A DNA stretch of 32,032 nt from an uncultured Acidimicrobiaceae bacterium (GTDB taxonomy: Bacteria; Actinomycetota; Acidimicrobiia; Spongiisociales; UBA5794). Positions 1 to 6,655 of the stretch are shown in pieces (positions within the stretch are counted from its first letter, which is position 1; every line of letters begins with the position of its first letter). The stretch covers positions 1-32,032 of the forward strand of contig CAMYJM010000001.1 of assembly GCA_947258635.1 (NCBI GenBank). Direction: 5' to 3'. The position numbers and the translations under genes were made by a program. The notes under the pieces were generated by a model. The model was not told the origin of the DNA and ran no database searches. It saw only the letters and a program-made list of their open reading frames with translations.

Positions 1-401
1 TGGTGGACAAACGCATCCGCAAGATCGAATCGGTGCGCCGCGACCTGCCGCCCGGCCGTCGCTGGGGAGATCCGGCTGCCGGAGTCGGCATCATCGGCAT
101 CGGCATGGAGCTGGGGGCGATGGAGGAGGCCACCGAGCGTCTGGCGGCGGCGGGCCTCCCGGTGAGTGGGCTGCAGCCCCGCACACTGTGGCCGGTCCTC
201 GAAGAGACGATTGACTTCGTGCGCGCCCACCAACGGGTCTACGTCATCGAGCACAATGCTGAGGGTCAGTTGAGCCACCTGATCGCCTCCGTGGGAGCGC
301 CCCACGATCGGCTCCGTTCCGTGCTCAAGTACGACGGCATCCCATTCCGGCCCGGGGAGCTGGCTGCCCGGATCCTCGAAGGGGAAGAGGCGGCCCGATG
401 A
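1..401 (+). CDS. korA: 2-oxoacid:ferredoxin oxidoreductase alpha subunit, C-terminal part (partial)
   Basis: This is the 3' end of a gene that begins upstream of the window; the GTG at base 3 is an internal valine. With KorB it would form the enzyme that oxidatively decarboxylates a 2-oxo acid (2-oxoglutarate is the usual substrate for this type) with CoA and reduces ferredoxin in the cytoplasm. The visible 132 residues match the C-terminal domain of the fused gamma-alpha subunit: a GIIGIGMELGAMEEA segment, then an alternating beta/alpha region with VYVIEHNAEGQL, where the chain VIEHNAxGQL is typical of KorA ends. Its stop codon overlaps the korB start in an ATGA arrangement, so the subunits are translationally coupled. 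The identity rests partly on the strong KorB call next door. The substrate (2-oxoglutarate versus pyruvate or branched 2-oxo acids) cannot be decided from this fragment. Confidence 0.88.
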   Translation, partial: VDKRIRKIESVRRDLPPGRRWGDPAAGVGIIGIGMELGAMEEATERLAAAGLPVSGLQPRTLWPVLEETIDFVRAHQRVYVIEHNAEGQLSHLIASVGAPHDRLRSVLKYDGIPFRPGELAARILEGEEAAR

Positions 402-1240
402 CTGCGACCTACCAACCGGCCCTTCCGATCTGGTGCGCCGGTTGTGGCCATTTCGGGGTCCAGGCGGCGATGAACGGCGCGATCCGGGCGCTCGAAATAC
501 CGCGCCACGAGACGATGATCCTGGCCGGCATCGGCTGCAGCGGCACCGTGCAAAACAACCTCGGCACTTACGGCTACCACGCCCTCCACGGCCGGGTGCT
601 CCCGACTGCGGCCGGAGTCCACCTCGCCAATCCCGACCTCACCGTCATCGCGACCGGCGGCGACGGCGACGGATACGCCATCGGCATGGGCCACCTCGTC
701 CACTCGTTCCGCCGCAACGCGTCGTTTACGTACGTCGTGATGAACAACGGGGTCTACGGGCTCACCAAGGGCCAGAACTCGCCGACCTTCCAAGCCGATG
801 GCGCAGCCGCGCTCGATTTCGACGCCATCAGCCTCGGGCTGTCGATCCCGGCGACGACCTTCCTCGCCCGCGGGTTTGCCCGCTGGACCGACCAACTCGA
901 CCGCCTGATGCTGGCCGCGGTCGAACACGCCCGAGCCGGGCGGGGCTTCGCCTTCATCGAGGTGCTGTCACCGTGTGTCACCTACAACGACACCTACCCC
1001 GTGTGGGAGGCGTCGCTGCACGACCTCGATGCGGACGGCGCCCACGACCCGGCCGACCGCGCCGGCGCCTTTGCCAAGCTGGCGTCGCTGGCGGCGACCG
1101 GTCGCATGGCCGTCGGCCAGATCTATCGAGCGGATGGGGCGCAGCAGGGCAGGTCCCTGCCGCGGCCCGCCGCCGCCGACACGTCGCCGGACACTCACGC
1201 CGCCGCCTACGCCGCCGTCATGAACCGGTACCGGGTGTGA
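398..1240 (+). CDS. korB: 2-oxoacid:ferredoxin oxidoreductase beta subunit
   Basis: This is the thiamine-diphosphate-binding subunit, which carries out decarboxylation and passes electrons through an iron-sulfur cluster to ferredoxin. The 280 residues show the N-terminal WCAGCGH motif (Cys13, Cys16), a GIGCSG motif (Cys47) and SPCVTYNDTY (Cys193); these four cysteines are the ligand set known for the [4Fe-4S] cluster of KorB-type subunits. The TPP/Mg motif runs from GGDGDGYAIG to VVMNNGVYGLTKGQNSPT. The length is normal for the family. The ATG start overlaps the korA stop by four bases (ATGA). About 23 bases separate its stop from the crotonase gene, which seems to have its own promoter. KorAB versus another 2-oxoacid oxidoreductase of the same superfamily is an inference from the motif pattern. 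Confidence 0.93.
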   Translation: MTATYQPALPIWCAGCGHFGVQAAMNGAIRALEIPRHETMILAGIGCSGTVQNNLGTYGYHALHGRVLPTAAGVHLANPDLTVIATGGDGDGYAIGMGHLVHSFRRNASFTYVVMNNGVYGLTKGQNSPTFQADGAAALDFDAISLGLSIPATTFLARGFARWTDQLDRLMLAAVEHARAGRGFAFIEVLSPCVTYNDTYPVWEASLHDLDADGAHDPADRAGAFAKLASLAATGRMAVGQIYRADGAQQGRSLPRPAAADTSPDTHAAAYAAVMNRYRV

Positions 1241-1251
1241 TGCAAGCGTCA

Positions 1252-1257
1252 TAGACT
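1252..1257 (+). promoter_or_regulatory. -10 element of a leaderless promoter for the crotonase gene
   Basis: TAGACT lies six bases before the ATG at 1264, in the short gap after korB. No Shine-Dalgarno sequence precedes that ATG. A TANNNT box at this distance would place transcription start at or next to the start codon, the arrangement of leaderless genes common in actinobacteria. No convincing -35 box is visible. Confidence 0.4.
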
Positions 1258-1263
1258 CGCCGT

Positions 1264-2004
1264 ATGGCAGTCCGTGTCGAGACCTCGGGGCCGGTCACTA
1301 CCGTGATCCTGGCGCGGCCCGAAGTGAGGAACGCAGTCGACGCGGCCACCGCTTCGGCGCTGCGGGAGGCTTTCGCCGAGTTCGAGTCGGCCGGCGACCA
1401 ACTGGTAGCCGTGCTGTGGGGCGAGGGCGGCACGTTCTGCTCCGGCTACGACCTCAAGGAGGCGATGGCCGGCACCGTCGGCTACGACCCCGCCGGCCCG
1501 GGCCCAATGGGGCCCACCCGGCACACCCTCAGCAAGCCCGTCATTGCCGCCGTCGAGGGTTACGCAGTCGCCGGCGGTCTGGAACTAGCGCTGTGGTGTG
1601 ACATGCGGGTCATGGCTGATGACGCCGCCTTCGGCGTGTTCTGTCGGAGATGGGGAGTCCCGCTGATCGACGGAGGCACCATCCGGCTTCCCCGCCTGAT
1701 CGGGCAGGGCCGGGCCCTTGACATGATCCTCACCGGCCGTGAGGTTTCCGCTACCGAATCGCTCGCCTGGGGCCTCGCCGACCGGGTCGTGCCGCGCGGA
1801 ACGACGCGGCGAGCTGCGGAGCAACTTGCGGTACAGATCGCTCGCTTCCCCCAGGTATGTATGCGGGCCGACCGCGATTCATCGCTGACCCAGTGGGGCC
1901 GCGCCATGGACGACGCCCTGGCCGCCGAGGCCGTCGGAGGTGTCGAGCCGCTGAAGACCGTGGCCGAGCAGATCGCCCCGTTCTTCGAACCCGGAGGTTC
2001 GTGA
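1264..2004 (+). CDS. enoyl-CoA hydratase/isomerase (crotonase) family protein
   Basis: This is a cytoplasmic crotonase-fold enzyme acting on an acyl-CoA thioester. The 246 residues, a normal length, contain the first oxyanion-hole segment FCSGYDLKE and the second, GYAVAGGLELALWCD. The glutamate equivalent to Glu144 of rat enoyl-CoA hydratase is present (GGLE). The position equivalent to Glu164, twenty residues further on, is a cysteine (FGVFCRRWGVPL). Crotonases with this FxxFxRRWGVPLIDGGTxRLPR pattern form a large actinobacterial subgroup whose reaction is often unassigned. Loss of the second glutamate argues against classical hydratase chemistry and for an isomerase-like, hydrolase-like or other activity. 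The ATG at 1264 has no Shine-Dalgarno but a TAGACT box six bases upstream. A strong stem-loop follows the gene. The exact substrate is unknown. Confidence 0.9.
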   Translation: MAVRVETSGPVTTVILARPEVRNAVDAATASALREAFAEFESAGDQLVAVLWGEGGTFCSGYDLKEAMAGTVGYDPAGPGPMGPTRHTLSKPVIAAVEGYAVAGGLELALWCDMRVMADDAAFGVFCRRWGVPLIDGGTIRLPRLIGQGRALDMILTGREVSATESLAWGLADRVVPRGTTRRAAEQLAVQIARFPQVCMRADRDSSLTQWGRAMDDALAAEAVGGVEPLKTVAEQIAPFFEPGGS

Positions 2005-2015
2005 GACAAGCGCGG

Positions 2016-2052
2016 CTCGTGGGCCCGGTCCCCCGCCTCCCGGGCCCACGAG
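2016..2052. terminator. strong stem-loop terminator between convergent genes
   Basis: A perfect 13-bp inverted repeat (CTCGTGGGCCCGG at 2016-2028 and its complement at 2040-2052) encloses an 11-base loop. It lies 12 bases after the crotonase stop and about 40 bases after the end of the convergent esterase gene. There is no T-tract, as is common for GC-rich actinobacterial terminators. It could serve both strands. Confidence 0.7.
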
Positions 2053-2094
2053 TCTTCCGGGTGCGACCGTGTGGTCGCAACGCCCCCTCGGCCC

Positions 2095-2892
2095 CTAGGT
2101 CATCGCCTCCAGGAATGCCCGGGCGATCTTGCGATGACCGCTGTCGTCGGGATGCAGGCAGTCGGTCCCTCCGACAAAGTCGTTCAGCTCGAGCAACCCA
2201 TAGGTCTCGACGACCGTCACCCCTCCGACGGCGCCGGCGACGCCGCGGATGATGTCGTTGAGGCCCCCGGGCAATCCGTCGCCGCCCTCGAGAACGACGT
2301 CTGCCAGGGGCGCCAGCGCTGCCAGGTCACAAGAGGCCAGGGGGTTGGCGTACGTCATGATGGCGATCTCAGCATTGGGCGCCACGGCCCGCAACGTCCC
2401 GAGGATCTGACCCAGATTCCCCTGGTAGCCGGCGAAGATCGACTGGATCGTGTTGACACAATCCGGGCCGACCCCACCGGCGCAGGCCGCGAGGACGGGT
2501 TCGAACAGGTCGTTGCCGCCGATGGTCAGCGTTACGTAAGCCACGTCATTGCCCGGATCCGAGTCCCCGGCGCGGGCCAGGATCTCGGCAACGGCAGCCG
2601 GCAGCTGATCGGCAATGAGGTCGCTGCTCTGCGCTCCGCCGACGGCGTAGTTGTGGAGTTCGAGATGGGGGCACGCGCTGGGGCCATCCGCAACACAGTC
2701 GACCGAACGCAGCCAGCGGTTCAGCCGCGGGACGTAGGCTGTCACCTCGTTGTTGTTCGCTACGGACCCGGCCGCGATCGAATCGCCGAGTGCGATGTGG
2801 ACCGGGCCCTCCGGCGGGCCTGCCATTGCCGGCACGGCGATCGAGGCGGTGACGAGCAGAGCCACTGCCATGGTGATTGTGATGCGCCGCAT
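2095..2892 (-). CDS. secreted SGNH/GDSL-type esterase or lipase
   Basis: This is a probable exported hydrolase of ester bonds in lipids or acylated polymers. The chosen ATG at 2892 follows an excellent ribosome site (GGGGAGG, four bases before ATG) and opens a signal peptide: MRRITIT, a hydrophobic stretch, then PAMA-GP near residue 24. A longer reading frame extends upstream but lacks such signals. The 265 residues contain all four SGNH blocks: ALGDSIAAG (Ser38), AVGG (Gly85), TIGGNDLF (Asn127) and TDCLHPDDSGH (Asp244, His247 of the DxxH motif). Cysteines at 66, 74, 137, 145, 188 and 245 could form disulfides in the exported protein. The CDF exporter gene lies upstream on the same strand, about 100 bases away with a hairpin between, so the two are probably separate transcripts. 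Confidence 0.92.
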   Translation of the reverse strand: MRRITITMAVALLVTASIAVPAMAGPPEGPVHIALGDSIAAGSVANNNEVTAYVPRLNRWLRSVDCVADGPSACPHLELHNYAVGGAQSSDLIADQLPAAVAEILARAGDSDPGNDVAYVTLTIGGNDLFEPVLAACAGGVGPDCVNTIQSIFAGYQGNLGQILGTLRAVAPNAEIAIMTYANPLASCDLAALAPLADVVLEGGDGLPGGLNDIIRGVAGAVGGVTVVETYGLLELNDFVGGTDCLHPDDSGHRKIARAFLEAMT

Positions 2893-2949
2893 GGTTCCTC
2901 CCCTTGTCGGGCGACTACTCGAGAGTGCCGCACATCCCGCGACGGCGCT

Positions 2950-2967
2950 ATGGGGAATGACCCCCAT
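2950..2967 (-). terminator. hairpin after the CDF transporter gene
   Basis: ATGGGG (2950-2955) and CCCCAT (2962-2967) form a perfect 6-bp stem with a six-base loop, between the CDF stop (2994) and the esterase start (2892). It is a short stem without a T-tract, so termination is plausible but not certain. Confidence 0.35.
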
Positions 2968-2993
2968 GGGCCCAAAGTGCGCCGGCAACCTCG

Positions 2994-4004
2994 CTAGCGG
3001 TCGGTGGGAGCCTTCGCCGCTTCGTGCGGATAGACGTGAACCATCGCAGTGACCGGCACTGAGAAGTGGCGATGCAGGGCATCCTCGACCTGGTGGGCCG
3101 TTTCGTGCCCCTCGCGGACCGTCAGCTCGGCGTCGACGGCAATGGACGCGGCGATCCGGAGCTGGTGCCCGTGCCATCTGACTCGCACGTCGCTGATGGC
3201 GAGCACCCCGGCGACGCCGCCGATGGTGGACTCGACATCGTCGACGATGTCCGGCTCAATCCCGTCGAGGATACGGCGGGCAACTCGCCTGGCCGACCTG
3301 ACCAGGATCCACAGGATCGCGGCGGCAACGACGAGGCCCGCCACCGGATCGATCCAGGCGACATCGAACGCGGCGCCGACACCGGCAGCGACTACGGCCA
3401 GCGAGGTCAGCGCGTCGGCGCGAGCATGGTTGCCGTCGACGACCAGCGCTTCGGAGCCGATGTCGCGACCGACCATGATTCGGTACCGGGCCACCAGCTC
3501 GTTGCCGAGGCCACCCACGAGGCCGGCCGCGATCACCCAGGGGATGTGGTCCATCAGCCGGGGCTCGGCGAGGCGCCGCACCGATTCCCAGATCACCAGG
3601 GTGGCCGAGGCCCCGATGGCAACGACGATCACGAGGCCCGCAACGTCCTCGGCCCGGTTGAATCCGTACATGTACCGCCGCGTCGGCAAGCGCCTCCCGA
3701 CGGCAAACGCGATCCACAAGGGGATAGCGGTCAAGGCGTCCGCCAGATTGTGGAGCGTATCCGAGAGCAGCGCCACGGAACCGCTGAACAAGAAGATCAC
3801 GGCCTGCACCAGCGCGGTGACACCGAGACCGACGAGCGACACCTTGGTAGCCCTGATCGCCTCCGCGCCGGAGTCGAGGAGCTGGCCGCTACTCGAGCTG
3901 TGATCGTGATCGTGGGCCACCATATCGCCGACCCGGTCACGGACCCGCCTGAACCAGGAGTCTCGATGACCGTGGTCGTCGCGGGGTGCGGGGGGAACAG
4001 TCAT
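2994..4004 (-). CDS. cation diffusion facilitator (CDF) family metal exporter
   Basis: This is an inner-membrane antiporter that moves divalent metal (typically zinc, also Fe, Mn, Co or Cd) out of the cytoplasm in exchange for protons. From the chosen start, 336 residues contain a His/Asp-rich cytoplasmic segment (HDHDH, 31-35), about six hydrophobic segments between residues 52 and 240, and a C-terminal cytoplasmic ferredoxin-like domain. The intramembrane metal site is intact: SDTLHNLAD in TM2 (Asp82, His85, Asp89) and DGNHARAD in TM5 (Asp190, His193, Asp197). The ATG at 4004 was chosen because a TATACC box lies 12 bases upstream. An ATG 27 codons downstream, just before HDHDH, and a longer upstream frame (to 4100) are alternatives. 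Metal specificity cannot be read with confidence. Confidence 0.92.
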   Translation of the reverse strand: MTVPPAPRDDHGHRDSWFRRVRDRVGDMVAHDHDHSSSSGQLLDSGAEAIRATKVSLVGLGVTALVQAVIFLFSGSVALLSDTLHNLADALTAIPLWIAFAVGRRLPTRRYMYGFNRAEDVAGLVIVVAIGASATLVIWESVRRLAEPRLMDHIPWVIAAGLVGGLGNELVARYRIMVGRDIGSEALVVDGNHARADALTSLAVVAAGVGAAFDVAWIDPVAGLVVAAAILWILVRSARRVARRILDGIEPDIVDDVESTIGGVAGVLAISDVRVRWHGHQLRIAASIAVDAELTVREGHETAHQVEDALHRHFSVPVTAMVHVYPHEAAKAPTDR

Positions 4005-4016
4005 GGCGGCCCAGAC

Positions 4017-4022
4017 GGTATA
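4017..4022 (-). promoter_or_regulatory. candidate -10 box of the CDF gene
   Basis: Read on the minus strand, TATACC lies 12 bases before the chosen ATG (4004), so a transcript would have almost no leader. TTCACA about 15-16 bases upstream is a poor -35. The box supports the start choice but is weak on its own. Confidence 0.3.
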
Positions 4023-4053
4023 CCGTTGGGAACCCGCTGTGAAGTCATGAGCG

Positions 4054-4080
4054 GTTGACCGCCTCCGCATGGTGGTCAAC
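4054..4080. promoter_or_regulatory. inverted repeat upstream of the CDF gene, possible operator
   Basis: GTTGACCGCC (4054-4063) and GGTGGTCAAC (4071-4080) form 10-bp arms with one mismatch around a 7-base centre. It lies about 50-75 bases upstream of the CDF start, in the promoter region, and contains TTGACC on both strands. This is the size and place expected of a dimeric repressor site; no regulator gene is adjacent. Confidence 0.35.
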
Positions 4081-4141
4081 AAAACAACAGGTGGGACCAA
4101 ATCGTGACCCTACTCGGGAGAAGGGGTATTGCGCTGCTGGG

Positions 4142-4834
4142 CTAGACGCGACCGGCGTTCTCGACCCGGTCGCGGATTGTCCGCAGCATCTTCTGCTCCA
4201 TGATGAATGTGCCCGGTTCGGCCAGAACCTGCATGGCGACGGTGGCGGGCGTCATCTCGAACTTGGGCCGCCAGCGGCTCACCAGCCTCGTCCCCCCGTC
4301 GTCGTCCGGGTAGAGCCCGAGGGACCAGCTCGTGGAACCGTCCTCGAGCAGGCTCACGATCGACTTGGCCGGTTCGATCGATTCCACGACGAACCCCATA
4401 GTCGGCATCATCAGGATCTTGTCGCCGACCGCCAGCTGCTGGTATTCCGGGATGATTCGATCCGCGCTGGGCTTGAAGTCGTTGTCGATCCAGTCGTAGC
4501 TGTACCAACCGGCCCTGCCGTACCCGATCTGCACGAGCCACGGCCACACCTCCTGGGCAGTGGCGTCAATGGCGATGGCGTGGGTGGCTCCAACGGCGTC
4601 CGGAATCAGCTCATCGCCGGGCATAGCCATCGTGACTTCCTCGTCGGTTGCCCCCCAGCGCAGGTGCCACGGCTTGATGACCCGGAAGTACAGAGTCACT
4701 AGGACGGCGAAAGCGCCCAGCGCCACCACGCTACCGCCCAGCCAGCCCAGCCACAGAATGAGACCGATCAGAATCGCGATCGCGGCCAGGAAGATGGTGG
4801 CAACGATGATCATGATCATCATCTGCGTCTTCAT
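4142..4834 (-). CDS. membrane-anchored SRPBCC-family protein
   Basis: The 230-residue protein begins with two closely spaced hydrophobic segments (about residues 5-27 and 31-50). A soluble domain of the SRPBCC (START/Bet v1-like) type follows from about residue 80. Supporting features are VGATHAIAIDATAQEVWPWLVQIGYGRAGWYSYD and the closing EPGTFIMEQKMLRTIRDRVE helix, which resemble SRPBCC proteins annotated as polyketide cyclase/dehydrase-like. Such domains bind hydrophobic ligands; no enzyme activity can be assigned. The ATG at 4834 is preceded by GGAGGG at a distance of three bases. The gene is divergent from the CHRD gene at 5000. A degraded second copy of its C-terminus lies at 9640-9759, so this gene family was duplicated in the genome. 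Confidence 0.82.
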   Translation of the reverse strand: MKTQMMIMIIVATIFLAAIAILIGLILWLGWLGGSVVALGAFAVLVTLYFRVIKPWHLRWGATDEEVTMAMPGDELIPDAVGATHAIAIDATAQEVWPWLVQIGYGRAGWYSYDWIDNDFKPSADRIIPEYQQLAVGDKILMMPTMGFVVESIEPAKSIVSLLEDGSTSWSLGLYPDDDGGTRLVSRWRPKFEMTPATVAMQVLAEPGTFIMEQKMLRTIRDRVENAGRV

Positions 4835-4999
4835 GTTCCCTCCAGGTCGGCCGCAGCCTCAGCTGTAGCGCATGGCGAAGGTCCTCGGTAGAGGCTTTGG
4901 GCAGCGATGGCTCCCGGGTGCGACGGCAATCGGTGGGAACCGATCGGCTCCAGGCTCCGTATTGCTCCGGAAGGATCCTTCGAGAAAGGGGAATTGGTA

Positions 5000-5416
5000 A
5001 TGCGTAGAGTTCTTTTATTGGTGGCGGTGGCCGCACTGATGGTCGCCGGCTCCGCTCCGGCACTGGCCAGCGGCCGGCCGTTGACGGCCGAGTTGGTCGG
5101 CTCGACTGAGGTGCCGGTTGCCGGCGACCCGGACGGCATGGGACACGCCACAGTGACCCTGAACCAGGGGCTGGGCGAGGTCTGTTGGGACATCATGGTC
5201 GCCGACATCGCCACGCCGCGGGCAGCGCACATTCACATAGGCGAAGCGGGTGTAGCCGGCGGCGTCGTTGTTGGTCTGACACCAGGCAGCGGCTGCGTTG
5301 ACGGCGTCGATGCCGATCTGATCAAAGACATCCGGCAGAACCCGTCCAACTACTACGTCAACGTGCACAACGCGGAATTCCCCGGAGGTGCGCTGCGCGG
5401 GCAGCTCTCCAAGTAG
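5000..5416 (+). CDS. secreted CHRD-domain protein
   Basis: This is a small exported protein with one CHRD domain (named from chordin). The 138 residues begin with a signal peptide (MRRVLLLVAV, hydrophobic core, ALA-SG cleavage near residue 23). The domain follows: LTAELVGSTEVP, GMGHATVTLN, the internal AAHIHIGEAG segment with its two histidines, and the closing YVNVHNAEFPGGALRGQL, which is the hallmark end of the family. Bacterial CHRD proteins are exported and of unknown function; binding or structural roles have been proposed. The ATG at 5000 was chosen because AAAGGGG lies nine bases upstream and the signal peptide starts there; an in-frame extension to 4907 is unlikely. A strong terminator follows. 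Confidence 0.9.
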   Translation: MRRVLLLVAVAALMVAGSAPALASGRPLTAELVGSTEVPVAGDPDGMGHATVTLNQGLGEVCWDIMVADIATPRAAHIHIGEAGVAGGVVVGLTPGSGCVDGVDADLIKDIRQNPSNYYVNVHNAEFPGGALRGQLSK

Positions 5417-5430
5417 ACCTCACGCAAGCA

Positions 5431-5462
5431 GGGGGACGCGCCGACCCCACGGCGCGTCCCCC
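5431..5462 (+). terminator. stem-loop terminator after the CHRD gene
   Basis: GGGGGACGCGCCG (5431-5443) pairs perfectly with 5450-5462 around a six-base loop, 15 bases after the CHRD stop codon. It is a 13-bp GC-rich stem followed by CTGTGT and no real T-tract. Confidence 0.75.
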
Positions 5463-5513
5463 CTGTGTCGCGACAATGGGGAACCGGGCGGGCCACCTCC
5501 GTCATACTGACGT

Positions 5514-6435
5514 ATGGCACTGCGGCTCTTCATCATCGCTCTGATCTTGCTGGTGAACGCTTGCGGCGGCGCCGGCTCGGTCGCTTCCACCCAGGGCGAT
5601 ACCGCCCCTCCGCCGGCTCCCACCCGTGACGCCGACGGCAATCTCACCGCCGGGCCCGGCTGGGAGCTACTCGCCTTCACCCGCAGCGGCCTCACGTACG
5701 GGGTCGCCGTCGCCGAGAACGCGGCCGACACGGCGCGAATGTGGTCGGCACTTCACTTGGATCGAGCCCCGCCCACGGTGTATTACACCACTCTCGTGCT
5801 CATGGTGCTTGGCCATGCCTTGTCGGGGTGGTGCCCGGAGTTTCTGTTTCAAGGTCTCGACATCGAGCCCGCATGCCGGGTGTACCGACGACGCCAACCC
5901 GGCGGCGTACCTTCTCGCGGTGGAGCGGTCGGCGCTGCCCGATCGATTCCTGCTCACGCTCGAGGCGGAGGACATCTGCCGCGGCTGCGATGAGGACGCG
6001 ATCCTCGTGGATCTCACGTCGGATGTGCCCGATGACTCGCAATGGTGGGCAACCGCCGGCTTCGGCGTCGTGATCGGCGGCGCCCCGCCGGAGGACAGCC
6101 ACGTCTTCACACTTCACTACGGAGGCACCGTCGAGCCTCTTGCCATCCTCGCCGCCGACTGGCAGATCGAGCCGCGATGGGTGGGTGGCAGTGAGCGCAT
6201 CCCGGATCGGGTGGAGGCCTTCACCGCCGACTGCTTGGGTGGCGAAGAGTGCATCGAAGATCTCGAGTTGCTGGAGCCGACCGGACCCGTCTGCGGCGCC
6301 AACGTAGGGACCGAACCGCGCCAGGACGTCATCGTCATGATCACGTTCGCCGAAGATGGGAGCTGCGTCGTGGACGTGGTCCCGGGAGCCGACGGGACCG
6401 AGTTCATGGCGGGCAGCGACGAACCCGAGGAGTGA
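5514..6435 (+). pseudogene. lipoprotein gene with a +1 frameshift
   Basis: The reading frame starting at ATG 5514 encodes a lipoprotein signal (MALRLFIIALILLVNAC, lipobox LVNAC, Cys17) and a secreted domain as far as GWCPEFLFQGLDIEPACRVY. It then runs into low-complexity arginine-rich sequence and stops at 5993. The downstream frame continues as DDANPAAYLLAVERSALPDRF and ends properly at 6435. Skipping one base near 5886 (one C of the CC in TACCGAC) joins them as RVY-DDANPAAYLL and restores about 306 residues. The joined protein has cysteines in both halves (for example GWCP and ICRGCDED). I do not recognise the family. The ATG follows CATACT by five bases, suggesting a leaderless transcript. 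The shift may be a real mutation or a sequence error. Confidence 0.7.
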
Positions 6436-6565
6436 GCCGAGCGGGCTTTCGCCCACCCGGCATCCCCGAGCCCCACCGCACGGCTGACCGACTCCTCCCC
6501 GCTGCCACGGACCCCACAGCCATCGACGCAGGCGCCAGGGGTTTCCACCAATCGCATCTCCCCAG

Positions 6566-6655
6566 AGGCAAATGCCTAGCGCCTCCCGCCGCTTGCGGCT
6601 TGAATGGCGTAGTTGGGAGCGACTGGTAGCTCCCCCGTAGCTGGGAGAAGATGGC
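6566..6655 (+). promoter_or_regulatory. structured leader of the subtilase gene with alternative Shine-Dalgarno pairing
   Basis: Three small hairpins can form in a row: AGGC/GCCT (6566-6577), GCCG/CGGC (6588-6599) and GGGAGC/GCTCCC (6615-6620 with 6629-6634). The last arm (CTCCC, 6630-6634) can instead pair with GGGAG at 6643-6647, which is the ribosome site of the GTG start at 6656. The two pairings exclude each other: one hides the ribosome site and the other frees it. This is seen in sequence only; I do not recognise a known riboswitch class. Confidence 0.4.

Noticed and set aside
2071..4058. Forward-strand frames opposite the SGNH esterase and CDF exporter
   Set aside because: They mirror genes whose catalytic and metal-binding motifs are complete on the minus strand.
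4929..4944. ATCGGT-GGGA-ACCGAT palindrome upstream of the CHRD gene
   Set aside because: Six-base arms with a four-base centre are expected by chance at this GC content, and no promoter box aligns with it.
6443..6454. GGGC-TTTC-GCCC hairpin just after the frameshifted lipoprotein gene
   Set aside because: A four-pair stem is too short to call a terminator.
6540..6655. A known riboswitch (c-di-GMP or c-di-AMP class) before the subtilase gene
   Set aside because: I compared the conserved segments of those classes from memory and could not match them. Only the alternative pairing around the ribosome site is retained.
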